A stretch of DNA of 25,448 nt from Mucilaginibacter cryoferens (GTDB lineage Bacteria; Bacteroidota; Bacteroidia; Sphingobacteriales; Sphingobacteriaceae): NCBI RefSeq assembly GCF_014205845.1, contig NZ_JACHCR010000003.1, positions 384,378 through 409,825 on the forward strand, in the 5' to 3' direction. The notes under the pieces are model-generated. The model worked only from the letters and a program-made list of their open reading frames with translations, was not told the DNA's origin and ran no database searches. A program made the position numbers and the translations under genes. The stretch's first letter is position 1, and every line of letters begins with the position of its first letter. Below, in pieces: positions 1 to 7,592 of this stretch.

Positions 1-9
1 GTTTTAAGT

Positions 10-45
10 CATAAAAAAAGCCCGCTAACGCTGGCTTTTTTTATG
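10..45. terminator. Bidirectional Rho-independent terminator after def
   Basis: An uninterrupted 13-bp stem pairs positions 10-22 with 33-45 (CATAAAAAAAGCC against its complement). A short inner helix and a TAAC loop close it. The A7 on one side and T7 on the other let it work on both strands. It lies about 60 bases past the def stop codon on the minus strand, so it probably ends the M16-def transcript. It could also end a plus-strand gene left of the window. Confidence 0.75.
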
Positions 46-52
46 ATATTTT

Positions 53-101
53 GACTTCTGGCTAAAGACTATGGACTTTTGACTCAGGACTTAAAACTCC
101 A
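53..101. repeat. Degenerate 7-base repeat array (GACTnnn)
   Basis: The word GACT recurs at exact 7-base steps: 53, 60 (degenerate GGCT), 67, 74, 81, 88 and 95 (AACT). The three bases between the words vary. The array starts just after the terminator hairpin and stops four bases before the def stop codon. A single inverted unit (GTTTTAAGTC, 1-10) matches 88-97 in reverse complement. It resembles in form the short tandem heptanucleotide repeats known from filamentous cyanobacteria. The function is unknown. Confidence 0.7.
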
Positions 102-104
102 AAC

Positions 105-677
105 TTATCTCCCCTTTTTTATAGCGGGGAATTTCATTTTATAATCAACACTAACCGCTCCTTTTGAAATATCGTTAAGGCGTTTTTCGATAAGGCGTTT
201 ACGCAACGGACTTAGCTTATCGGTAAACAGCTTGCCTTCTATATGATCGTACTCATGCTGAATAACACGGGCAGCCATCCCTCTAAATGTTTCTTCGTGG
301 TGTTTCCAGTTCTCGTCATAATAAGAGATACGGACAACCGGTTGACGGAAAACATCTTCGCGAATATCGGGGATACTCAGGCAACCTTCATTAAAGCCCC
401 ATTCTTCGCCGGTTTCTTCTAAAATGGTAGCATTAATAAATGCTTTTTTAAAGTCTTTCAGCTCGGGTTCATCATCGTCAAAAGGAGTTGCGTCTATAAC
501 AAACAAACGCATAGACATACCCACTTGTGGGGCAGCCAAACCAACGCCGCGGGCGGCATACATGGTCTCAAACATATTATTAACCAGCTCCTTTATATGT
601 GGATATTCATCCGGCTCAATGGCTGTTGCTTTCTTTCTTAAAACAGGATCTCCGTAGGCGATGATAGGGTACTTCAT
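105..677 (-). CDS. def: Peptide deformylase
   Basis: This 190-residue protein removes the formyl group from the N-terminal methionine of new proteins in the cytoplasm, using a bound metal (usually Fe2+). All three family motifs are present: GVGLAAPQ at residues 44-51, EGCLS at 97-101 with metal ligand Cys99, and HEYDH at 141-145 with ligands His141 and His145 and catalytic Glu142. The length is normal for bacterial deformylases and the N-terminus (MKYPIIAYGDPVLR) is typical. It follows the M16 peptidase gene on the same strand after a 20-base gap, so the two are probably co-transcribed. A TAnnTTTG box four bases before the ATG suggests a second promoter. Identification is secure. Confidence 0.97.
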   Translation of the reverse strand: MKYPIIAYGDPVLRKKATAIEPDEYPHIKELVNNMFETMYAARGVGLAAPQVGMSMRLFVIDATPFDDDEPELKDFKKAFINATILEETGEEWGFNEGCLSIPDIREDVFRQPVVRISYYDENWKHHEETFRGMAARVIQHEYDHIEGKLFTDKLSPLRKRLIEKRLNDISKGAVSVDYKMKFPAIKKGR

Positions 678-681
678 TTTG

Positions 682-689
682 CAAAAATA
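682..689 (-). promoter_or_regulatory. Putative -7 promoter element for def
   Basis: On the minus strand the sequence is TATTTTTG, an exact match to the Bacteroidota TAnnTTTG element. Only four bases (CAAA) separate it from the def ATG, so a transcript starting here would have almost no leader. It sits in the short gap after the M16 gene, so it may be chance in AT-rich DNA. No convincing -33 element was found. Confidence 0.4.
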
Positions 690-697
690 CGGGTTTA

Positions 698-1927
698 TTA
701 TTTAGGCTCAAATTTCAATGTAATTAACCTGTCATTATCAAATATTTCGTTGCCTATTTCAAGCAATTGTTCTGCCGAAACAGCATTTATCTTGTCAAAA
801 ATATCTTCCAGCGTATCAATATGGTTAAAGTCGAGCAGGCTTTTGGCCATAGATATAATGAGGCTCATCCGATTCTCTTCGGCAAGGGCAATCTGACCTA
901 TAAATTTTTGCTTGGCCTGGTGCAATTGCAAAGTGCCCAGTTTTTGATCGCGAAGCTTTTTCAATTCTTTATGTACCAAGCGCGAGGCTTTATCTGCCTT
1001 TTCACTGTCGGTACCAAAATAAATAGAAAAGATGCCCGTATCGGTAAATGGGGTGTAATTAGATTCGATGGTATAGGCAATACCGTACTTCTCGCGAATT
1101 TCCAGGTTTAACCTACTGCTCATTCCCATACCACCCAACAGGTTATTTAACAATAATAACCCATATTTATGCTGATGCGACGACGAGTAAGCCTGGCCGC
1201 CAATAATACAGTGTGTTTGCGATATGGGCTTTTTAACAACAACTATCCCACTGCTGTTTACATTGGGCTTAATCCTGTTCTTTTTAGGGTGATGAGGCGC
1301 TATGCCCCCGAAATATTTTTCTACTAATTTAACAACCTTCTTAAAATCGTAGTTGCCGTGTACCGCAAATATCATCTCGGATGTACTGTAGTTTGCGGCA
1401 ATAAACGCCCGCATATCATCACTGTTCATCCGGCCTACGGTTTCGGGCGTACCCAAAATATTCTTGCCAAAAGGATCGTTCTTAAACAGCAGCTCTTCAA
1501 AATCGTCCTGAATGGCCTCTTCGGGTTGATCGAGATATGAGGCAATCTCATCCAATATCACGCCACGCTCCTTTTCCTGCTCATCCTCAGGAAAAGTGGA
1601 GTGAAACAAAATATCTTCAAACAGGTCTATCGTACGCTCCAGGTGCTGGTTAAGCAGCGAGGCGTGAATACAGGTATATTCTTTAGTAGTATAAGCGTTT
1701 AAATCGGCGCCCACAAGCTCCAGCCGGTTAAGTATCTGGTTTGTATTGCGCCTTTCTGTTTCCTTAAACAGCAGGTGTTCAATAAAATGAGCCAAACCCT
1801 CCTGCTGGTTGGCCTCATCGCGCGAGCCTGCGTTTACAATAAAGCAGCAATGCGTTATAGCAAATGGCGATTGCTTGTACAAAATGCGGATGCCATTGGG
1901 TAAGGTGTGGGCCTGGTAGTCTATCAT
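698..1927 (-). CDS. M16 family zinc metallopeptidase (pitrilysin / processing-peptidase type)
   Basis: This 409-residue protein carries the inverted zinc motif HFIEH at residues 47-51 (ligands His47 and His51, catalytic Glu50). The third ligand Glu127 lies exactly 76 residues later, in RGVILDEI. That is the classic HxxEH(x)76E pattern of the catalytic M16 subunit. An N-terminal M16 domain is followed by an inactive M16_C-like half. The size fits the 400-450-residue bacterial group related to mitochondrial processing peptidase beta. No signal peptide is seen, so it is probably cytoplasmic. The substrate cannot be told from sequence. It is the first gene of a pair with def. The start MIDYQAHTLPNG matches family starts, and a TATCTTTG box lies nine bases upstream. 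Confidence 0.93.
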   Translation of the reverse strand: MIDYQAHTLPNGIRILYKQSPFAITHCCFIVNAGSRDEANQQEGLAHFIEHLLFKETERRNTNQILNRLELVGADLNAYTTKEYTCIHASLLNQHLERTIDLFEDILFHSTFPEDEQEKERGVILDEIASYLDQPEEAIQDDFEELLFKNDPFGKNILGTPETVGRMNSDDMRAFIAANYSTSEMIFAVHGNYDFKKVVKLVEKYFGGIAPHHPKKNRIKPNVNSSGIVVVKKPISQTHCIIGGQAYSSSHQHKYGLLLLNNLLGGMGMSSRLNLEIREKYGIAYTIESNYTPFTDTGIFSIYFGTDSEKADKASRLVHKELKKLRDQKLGTLQLHQAKQKFIGQIALAEENRMSLIISMAKSLLDFNHIDTLEDIFDKINAVSAEQLLEIGNEIFDNDRLITLKFEPK

Positions 1928-1936
1928 ATAGCGTTA

Positions 1937-1944
1937 CAAAGATA
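1937..1944 (-). promoter_or_regulatory. Putative -7 promoter element for the M16-def pair
   Basis: The minus strand reads TATCTTTG, an exact TAnnTTTG match, nine bases before the ATG of the M16 gene. A TTG lies 15 bases upstream of the box, which is shorter than the usual spacing to a -33 element. If it is used, the leader would be only a few bases long. Confidence 0.5.
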
Positions 1945-2076
1945 ACGTTATATATGTTACAATTATTTTACACGCAACTGCCAAGCCATTTTGCTATTTT
2001 AGTAGATTAAAGAGCACACCTGTAACATTTAAATTAATGCTGCGGTGATAACAATACCCCTATAAAAAAAAGATCA

Positions 2077-2613
2077 ATGAAAATTAAAATTGCCGACCTT
2101 GAGTTTGAGCCCCTTATTAACGCCGAAACAATTGAAGAACGTGTAAAAACCATTGGCTTACAGCTAAATGAAGACTTTAAAAACAGTATCCCCGTATTTG
2201 TTGGCGTACTTAACGGCAGCTTTTTATTCATCGCCGACCTGATAAAACAAATCTCCATCCCCTGCGAAATATCCTTTACCAAGCTGGCCTCCTATTATGG
2301 CGGCACTACCAGCAAACTAAAAATTCGCGACGATATAGATTTAATTGTAGATATAACAGGCCGCGATGTACTTATTATAGAAGATATTGTAGATACAGGC
2401 AACACCCTGCACTACCTTATAGATAAGCTGAAACAGCGTAATCCCGCATCCATAAAAGTATGCTCGTTATTGCTTAAGCCTGCCGCATTGCAAAAAAAAA
2501 TAGACGAACTTCAATATGTAGGCTTCGAAATTGAGAATGAATTTGTAGTTGGCTACGGGTTAGATTACAAAGAAATGGGGCGTAATTTGGATGCCATTTA
2601 TAAAAAAGTGTAG
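2077..2613 (+). CDS. hpt: Hypoxanthine phosphoribosyltransferase
   Basis: This cytoplasmic purine-salvage enzyme of 178 residues transfers ribose 5-phosphate from PRPP to hypoxanthine or guanine, giving IMP or GMP. The PRPP-binding signature VLIIEDIVDTGNT is at residues 98-110, with the acidic pair Glu102 and Asp103. The flexible active-site loop SYYGGTTS is near 72-79. The C-terminal VVGYGLDYKEMGRN stretch contacts the base in the family. The length is normal. There is no Shine-Dalgarno, only an A-rich leader, as is usual in this phylum. The gene is alone on its strand, divergent from the M16 gene and convergent with mfd. A run of nine A (2492-2500) sits inside the frame. Hypoxanthine versus guanine preference cannot be decided. 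Confidence 0.95.
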   Translation: MKIKIADLEFEPLINAETIEERVKTIGLQLNEDFKNSIPVFVGVLNGSFLFIADLIKQISIPCEISFTKLASYYGGTTSKLKIRDDIDLIVDITGRDVLIIEDIVDTGNTLHYLIDKLKQRNPASIKVCSLLLKPAALQKKIDELQYVGFEIENEFVVGYGLDYKEMGRNLDAIYKKV

Positions 2614-2681
2614 GTGAGTTCCGAATTGAGATGTCCGATTGCGAATTTTACGAGCGGCGGTTTATAACATTATATTCCCTG

Positions 2682-2707
2682 AGCCGGTGTCTTCACCGGC
2701 TTTTTTT
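2682..2707 (+). terminator. Rho-independent terminator of hpt
   Basis: A perfect stem GCCGGTG/CACCGGC (2683-2689 with 2694-2700, plus an outer A-T pair) closes on a TCTT loop and runs straight into seven T (2701-2707). Polarity is plus, so it ends hpt. The T-run overlaps the mfd stop codon (2706-2708) on the other strand. Confidence 0.88.
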
Positions 2708-5700
2708 AAGCCCCTACCAGTCCTGCCATCTCGTTCAAAAACACCAATGCCTGGTCGATGTTATGTACGCCTTCAACGCTCAGGCGCAGTGTGTTTTTAA
2801 CCTCCTTTAAATTGGTGCGGCGTGGGTTAGCCTGCACAAAAGCCAGTACATTATGAAAGGCCTCGGTTTCAAAGTAGGATGACTGCTGGTTGGTGATAAA
2901 GTAACCGCGCAGCACGTTCTTTTTCAGGGAGATCTTTTCGAACCCTATTGCTTTGCCCATCCATTGCAGGCGCATGGTATTTAACAGGTCATGAACCTGC
3001 GGAGGTATGGGACCAAAACGATCGTGCAGCTGTTGTTGAAAAGCAGATAGCTCCACTTCGCTCTCCAGTTTGGATAGCTCGGTGTACAGGTTATAACGTT
3101 CGGCCAGGTTGGTTACATATTCATCCGGGATCAATATCTCCTGGTCGGTGTCTATCTGGGTGAAAGAAATATATGGCCGGGGTTTATCATCGGGAAATAC
3201 ACCTTTAAATTCATCGTCTTTAAGCTCCTGAATGGCTTCGTCCAGTATCTTATGATACATTTCAAAACCGATCTCGGCAATAAAACCACTTTGCTCGGCA
3301 CCTAACAGGTTTCCGCTACCGCGGATATCCAGGTCGCGCATGGCTACGTTAAAGCCGCTGCCCAGGTCGCTAAACTCTTCAATGGCACTAAGGCGTTTAC
3401 GAGCCTCGCTGGTGAGCGTTGATAGCGGCGGACTTAACAGATAGCAGTATGCTTTTTTGTTGCTCCTACCCACGCGGCCACGCATCTGGTGCAAATCGCT
3501 CAGGCCAAACATGTGGGCATAATTTATAATGATGGTATTGGCATTCGGGATATCCAAGCCAGCTTCAATAATGGTAGTAGCCACTAATACATCGTACTCG
3601 TGGTTCACAAATTTTAGCATTACATCTTCCAGAGCATCACCTTCTAACTGGCCATGCGCTATCCCAATACGGGCTTTAGGCACCAATTTACGGATCATGC
3701 CGCCTAACTGAGGCAGATCGGCAACCCGGTTATGGATAAAAAATATCTGGCCATCGCGCTCTATTTCAAACTCAACGGCTTCTTTTATCAGCTTATCGTT
3801 AAAAACATGCAGTTCGGTAACCACCGGCTGCCTGTTTGGCGGCGGGGTTGATATAATGGACAGATCACGCGCTCCCATCAGCGAGAAATGCAGTGTACGG
3901 GGTATTGGCGTAGCGGTAAGCGTAAGTGTATCAACGTTGGCGCGCATCTGTTTCAACTTCTCTTTAGTTGATACACCAAATTTTTGCTCCTCGTCAATAA
4001 TCATTAACCCCAGATCTTTAAACTTCACATCCTTACTCACCAGGCGGTGGGTACCAATAATGATATCTACCTTGCCATCCTTCAGTTTCTCTAAAGTATC
4101 TTTTATCTGCTTGCTTGTTTTAAAGCGGTTAATGTAATCTATATTAGCCGGGAAGCCCTTAAGCCTATCGGTAAATGTTTTGTAGTGCTGGGCCGCCAAA
4201 ATAGTGGTAGGCACCAATATAGCCACCTGTTTGCTATCGGCAACAGCTTTAAAAGCTGCGCGAATGGCCACTTCGGTTTTGCCAAAGCCAACATCGCCAC
4301 AGATCAGCCTATCCATGGGATGGGGCGATTCCATATCCTTTTTAAAGTCGGCAGTCGCTTTTTCCTGATCGGGGGTATCCTCGTAAAGAAAGGATGCTTC
4401 CAGTTCGGTTTGCAGGTAACTATCGGGCGAAAAGGCATTGCCATGCTGGGCTTTGCGCAGGGCGTAAAGCTTAATGAGGTCTCGGGCTATGTCCTTAACT
4501 TTTTTTTTTGTTGTTTTCTTCAGGCGTTCCCAGGTATCGGTTCCCAGCTTATTCATGCGGGGAACAGTGCCTTCTTTTCCGCTGTACTTGCTAATTCGGT
4601 TTAGCGAATTGATGTTTACGTAAAGCAGATCGTTATCCGCGTAAATCAACCTTATCATTTCCTGCTGCTTACCGTTAACTTCCACTTTTTCCAGGCCGGC
4701 ATATTTGCCTATGCCATGGTCAATGTGGGTAACGTAATCGCCGGGTTTAAGGTCGCGCAGTTCTTTGAGGGTGATGGCCTGCGAGCGTTGATAACCTTTT
4801 TTAAGCTTATATTTATAGTAACGATCGAAGATCTGGTGATCTGTGTAGCAGGCCAGTTTTTGTTCGTGATCCACAAAACCTTCACGTATCGAGATACTTA
4901 CCGGGGTAAATTTTACCGTTTTATCCAAATCGTCTAAAATGGCATAAAGCCTTTCAACCTGGCGCGACGAATCTGTTAGGATAAAGTTCTCTATCTTATC
5001 CGCCTCGTTGTTTTTAAAATTGTGAATGAGCAGCGTAAAATCTTTATTGAAAGATGGCTGCGGGCGCATTTCAAAGTTGATAGCTGCATCTGGCTGGTAA
5101 AAGAACTGCTTACCAAACTCTACCACCGGAAAATCAAACAGCTGATCGGCAATCAGTTTTTCGTCGGTAAAGCCAAATTTAGGGTCTATCCAATCGGGAT
5201 TCTGTGCTTTTTCATCTGCCGATAAGGCTTTCCATAAATTGGTAGCCTTTTTAAAGCCGCTCTGGATAATATCCAGCGTAAACTGCACATCCTTGATCCA
5301 TACCTGGGTGCCAGGGTCAACATACTCCAACAGGGAGATATTGCTCTCCGTTAAAAATTTGGATTGTACATTGGGTACAATGGTGATGCTTTTTACTTGC
5401 TCAACAGATAGCTGGCTCTCTATCTCAAACGTACGAATCGACTCTATAAAATCGCCAAAAAACTCTACCCGGTAAGGCAGGTTATGCGAAAAAGAAAAAA
5501 TATCTACAATACCTCCACGTACAGAAAACTGCCCGGGCTCGTATACAAAATCAACGCGGTCAAAATCGTACTCAATTAAAAACTCGTTAATAAACTCAAT
5601 GCTGAGCTTATTGCTTACGGCTATTTCGAGGGTGTTTTTTTCGAGGGATGCACGGTCTATCACCTTTTCGGCCAAAGCCTCGGGATAGGTAACTATCAGC

Positions 5701-6059
5701 AGGCCAAACTCCGAAGAATGATTAAGTTCGTTCAATACTTCGGCACGGGCAAGCACATTACTGCTATCGGGCTGCATAAATTCAAATGGCTTGCGGTACG
5801 ATGAAGGGAAAAGCAAAACCTCCTTACCGGTAAGGTTTTCCAGATCGGCCTGGAAATAACCGGCCTCTTCCCGCTCGGGCAGTACAAACACCATGTGCTT
5901 GTGCTGTAAAAAATACAATGCTACCGCCATAGCCGCATCACTCGATCCGACTAAGCCCCGCAGTTGTACCCTTGGATTTTTTGAAGCATTAAGCGCAAGC
6001 GCTAAAGCTTTAATCCGGTCATCTGCTTTATACCTATCTAATATATCACGGATGTTCAA
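2706..6059 (-). CDS. mfd: Transcription-repair coupling factor Mfd
   Basis: Mfd is an ATP-driven translocase that removes RNA polymerase stalled at DNA damage and recruits UvrA for nucleotide excision repair. With the start chosen here it has 1117 residues, close to the family norm. The order is a UvrB-like N-terminal module, a CarD-like RNA-polymerase-interaction domain near 437-495 (GDYVTHIDHGIGKYAG), a RecG-like helicase with Walker A GDVGFGKTE (588-596) and motif II DEEQ (689-692), then the C-terminal TRCF domain. The frame is open to 6131, but the extra 24 residues look unlike the family. A TTG at 6059 begins NIRDILDRYKADDR, as in relatives, and lies eight bases after a TACATTTG promoter box. 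A run of ten A in the coding strand (4500-4509) encodes the Lys stretch after the CarD-like domain. Confidence 0.96.
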   Translation of the reverse strand: MNIRDILDRYKADDRIKALALALNASKNPRVQLRGLVGSSDAAMAVALYFLQHKHMVFVLPEREEAGYFQADLENLTGKEVLLFPSSYRKPFEFMQPDSSNVLARAEVLNELNHSSEFGLLIVTYPEALAEKVIDRASLEKNTLEIAVSNKLSIEFINEFLIEYDFDRVDFVYEPGQFSVRGGIVDIFSFSHNLPYRVEFFGDFIESIRTFEIESQLSVEQVKSITIVPNVQSKFLTESNISLLEYVDPGTQVWIKDVQFTLDIIQSGFKKATNLWKALSADEKAQNPDWIDPKFGFTDEKLIADQLFDFPVVEFGKQFFYQPDAAINFEMRPQPSFNKDFTLLIHNFKNNEADKIENFILTDSSRQVERLYAILDDLDKTVKFTPVSISIREGFVDHEQKLACYTDHQIFDRYYKYKLKKGYQRSQAITLKELRDLKPGDYVTHIDHGIGKYAGLEKVEVNGKQQEMIRLIYADNDLLYVNINSLNRISKYSGKEGTVPRMNKLGTDTWERLKKTTKKKVKDIARDLIKLYALRKAQHGNAFSPDSYLQTELEASFLYEDTPDQEKATADFKKDMESPHPMDRLICGDVGFGKTEVAIRAAFKAVADSKQVAILVPTTILAAQHYKTFTDRLKGFPANIDYINRFKTSKQIKDTLEKLKDGKVDIIIGTHRLVSKDVKFKDLGLMIIDEEQKFGVSTKEKLKQMRANVDTLTLTATPIPRTLHFSLMGARDLSIISTPPPNRQPVVTELHVFNDKLIKEAVEFEIERDGQIFFIHNRVADLPQLGGMIRKLVPKARIGIAHGQLEGDALEDVMLKFVNHEYDVLVATTIIEAGLDIPNANTIIINYAHMFGLSDLHQMRGRVGRSNKKAYCYLLSPPLSTLTSEARKRLSAIEEFSDLGSGFNVAMRDLDIRGSGNLLGAEQSGFIAEIGFEMYHKILDEAIQELKDDEFKGVFPDDKPRPYISFTQIDTDQEILIPDEYVTNLAERYNLYTELSKLESEVELSAFQQQLHDRFGPIPPQVHDLLNTMRLQWMGKAIGFEKISLKKNVLRGYFITNQQSSYFETEAFHNVLAFVQANPRRTNLKEVKNTLRLSVEGVHNIDQALVFLNEMAGLVGA

Positions 6060-6067
6060 AACTGTGG

Positions 6068-6075
6068 CAAATGTA
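6068..6075 (-). promoter_or_regulatory. Putative -7 promoter element for mfd
   Basis: The minus strand reads TACATTTG, an exact TAnnTTTG match, eight bases before the preferred TTG start of mfd. It lies inside the longest possible mfd reading frame, which argues against the longer N-terminus. Confidence 0.55.
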
Positions 6076-6220
6076 CGTAAAAAAGCCTTTTTAAATACGT
6101 GGTGATAAATTGTAAATATTAAAGCAAACAATATGTTGCCTTAATTACTTTTAAATGATAAATTAGGGTATTGTTTCCCCCCCGAAACTCAAACACGTTT
6201 TAAACCAAAATTTTTATATC

Positions 6221-6628
6221 ATGAAAAATGCAATTATTTGGGGCGTTATGATTGGCGTATTAAGCGGAATCTGGATTTATGTAATGCACAGTTCGGGTAT
6301 AGGCCCGGTTAATGACAAGGTGGTTCCGCTTGAGTATTTTTCATTCCTGATCCCAGCAATAGGGTTGTTCTTTGGCATTTATACATACCGGCAAAATGAG
6401 TGTAAAGGGCAGATGGGTTTTTTAGAGGCCCTGGTACAGAGTTTTAAAATATTGATCGCCGGTGGTATTGTAACCATTTTCGCGGTTATATTATACTTTA
6501 GCTACATATCAACCACCAATACGCTGCGCGATTTTTCGGGCCGCATCTTCGGCGCGTTGCTTGTTGGCGTAATATTGGCGTTTGCAGTATCTTTACTGTT
6601 CACCAATAAATCAAACAAGGTTGATTAA
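6221..6628 (+). CDS. DUF4199-type membrane protein
   Basis: This 135-residue protein is very hydrophobic, with about four transmembrane helices (roughly residues 5-22, 39-56, 75-95 and 107-126). The first helix MKNAIIWGVMIGVLSGIWIY and the spacing of the helices resemble DUF4199 proteins, which are common in Bacteroidota. No catalytic motif is seen and the role is unknown. The ATG is clear. The gene heads a run of three small membrane-protein genes and overlaps the next one by eight bases if that gene starts at 6621. A run of seven C (6177-6183) lies 37 bases upstream in its leader or promoter region. Confidence 0.75.
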   Translation: MKNAIIWGVMIGVLSGIWIYVMHSSGIGPVNDKVVPLEYFSFLIPAIGLFFGIYTYRQNECKGQMGFLEALVQSFKILIAGGIVTIFAVILYFSYISTTNTLRDFSGRIFGALLVGVILAFAVSLLFTNKSNKVD

Positions 6629-6929
6629 AAGGCTTTTTCGTAATTATTTTGAACTTGTTTTTTGGATAACCGCTATGCTGTGCCTGGCCTTTACCCCGCC
6701 GCAGGCCACATCGCATTTTACGTTATGCCCCTTAAAACTAATGGGCATAACCTGGTGCCCCGGCTGCGGCCTGGGGCACTCCATCATCTACCTGTTTCAC
6801 GGGCAAATACGCAATTCTTTTCATGCGCACTGGCTGGGTATACCAGCTGTGTTGGTTATTTTTCACAGGATTTATGTGTTAAGCAGCCTCCGCTTTTTTT
6901 CTGCTAAAAAGCCCAAATTAGCGCAATAG
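6621..6929 (+). CDS. DUF2752-type small membrane protein
   Basis: A protein of about 102 residues with the DUF2752 signature: CPLKLMGITWCPGCG, in which a CP pair is followed by a CPGCG box, then a hydrophilic turn and a second hydrophobic helix (HWLGIPAVLVIFHRIYVL). Helices are predicted near residues 9-25 and 70-88. The start is uncertain. TTG at 6621 gives MIKRLFRN with a positive N-terminus and an 8-base overlap with DUF4199. TTG at 6582 would overlap much more, and ATG at 6675 would cut the first helix. The cysteine pattern suggests metal binding or thiol chemistry, but no function is established from sequence. Confidence 0.72.
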   Translation: MIKRLFRNYFELVFWITAMLCLAFTPPQATSHFTLCPLKLMGITWCPGCGLGHSIIYLFHGQIRNSFHAHWLGIPAVLVIFHRIYVLSSLRFFSAKKPKLAQ

Positions 6930-7056
6930 ACAAAATCCTTCTATCCATTGTCTTTTCATCTTTACTCCGCGAAGCTTTCACCGCCAAAACCCAGTATTTC
7001 ACCGACTTGTTGCCCCTGCTAACCTATATTGCGTAGGTGTTTTTTGTGTGCCGATG

Positions 7057-7064
7057 TACCTTTA
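7057..7064 (+). promoter_or_regulatory. Possible -7 promoter element for the TM2 gene
   Basis: TACCTTTA matches seven of the eight bases of TAnnTTTG and lies 37 bases before the preferred ATG at 7102. A transcript from here would exclude the upstream GTG at 7048, supporting the internal start. This is a weak call. Confidence 0.3.
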
Positions 7065-7101
7065 TATCATCAAAACAAACACAAACTTAATCTTTACTAA
7101 G

Positions 7102-7464
7102 ATGACCACTTTCCAAAATCCATATATGATGTTCGACGGCATGACACCCGAAGAATTTACCTTCGTACAACAGGCAACTGCATCTTTAAATGAAGGCCAG
7201 CAAAAATATTTCATGAGCATTTATTACAACAAACGCAGAAATCCGCAGGATCTTTTATTGGCTACGCTGGCTGGGGTTCTTGGTGTATCCGGCATACAGC
7301 GTTTTCTTACAGACCAGATTGGCATGGGCATACTCTATTTTTTCACAGGCGGCTTCTGCTTCATCGGTACCATTGTCGATCTTATCAATTACAAAAGCAT
7401 CGCCAACGAATACAACCAGAAAATGGCCTTCGAAAGCTTCAACATCGCTAAAATGACCAACTAA
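7102..7464 (+). CDS. TM2 domain-containing membrane protein
   Basis: A protein of 120 residues. Its second half is a TM2 domain: two helices (about residues 51-68 and 75-94) joined by the characteristic short turn, with the family pattern GVLGVSGIQRFLTDQIGMG and a final Asp-rich exit (IVDLINY). The N-terminal half is hydrophilic and probably cytoplasmic. The domain is widespread, but its biochemical role in bacteria is not defined. The reading frame extends back to a GTG at 7048, but the ATG at 7102 starts a more natural N-terminus (MTTFQNPYMM) and lies after a promoter-like box. A strong terminator follows 40 bases after the stop. Confidence 0.82.
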   Translation: MTTFQNPYMMFDGMTPEEFTFVQQATASLNEGQQKYFMSIYYNKRRNPQDLLLATLAGVLGVSGIQRFLTDQIGMGILYFFTGGFCFIGTIVDLINYKSIANEYNQKMAFESFNIAKMTN

Positions 7465-7503
7465 AACACCCTGCTTGAGGGCCATAGTTTCACCATATAT
7501 ATT

Positions 7504-7539
7504 AAAAAAATCCACCTTCTTTTATGGGGTGGATTTTTT
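7504..7539. terminator. Bidirectional terminator between TM2 gene and M28 peptidase gene
   Basis: A stem of AATCCACC with GGTGGATT, extended by A and T runs (7504-7516 with 7528-7539), encloses an 11-base loop. Both strands end in T-runs. It lies between the convergent TM2 (plus) and M28 (minus) genes and can serve both. Confidence 0.8.
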
Positions 7540-7592
7540 GTTTAATAACCCGTCTTAACTTCGGGGTCTAACCGCTCAATTCTCTTCCTCCG

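Noticed and set aside
53..101. Possible CRISPR array
   Set aside because: Repeat words are only four bases with three-base gaps. There are no 20-40-base repeats, no spacers of uniform length and no cas genes.
4185..4604. A 139-codon plus-strand frame
   Set aside because: It is antisense to mfd within the helicase module and has no start signals or recognisable domain.
6582..6620. Longer N-terminus for the DUF2752 protein from a TTG at 6582
   Set aside because: It would overlap the DUF4199 gene by 47 bases and adds residues unlike a membrane-protein start. The TTG at 6621 is more natural, though not proven.
7048..7101. GTG start of the TM2 gene
   Set aside because: The added 18 residues overlap a promoter-like TACCTTTA. 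The ATG at 7102 gives a typical N-terminus.
6930..7101. Small gene or RNA between DUF2752 and TM2
   Set aside because: No open frame with a plausible start and no stable hairpin with a T-run is visible in this 172-base gap.
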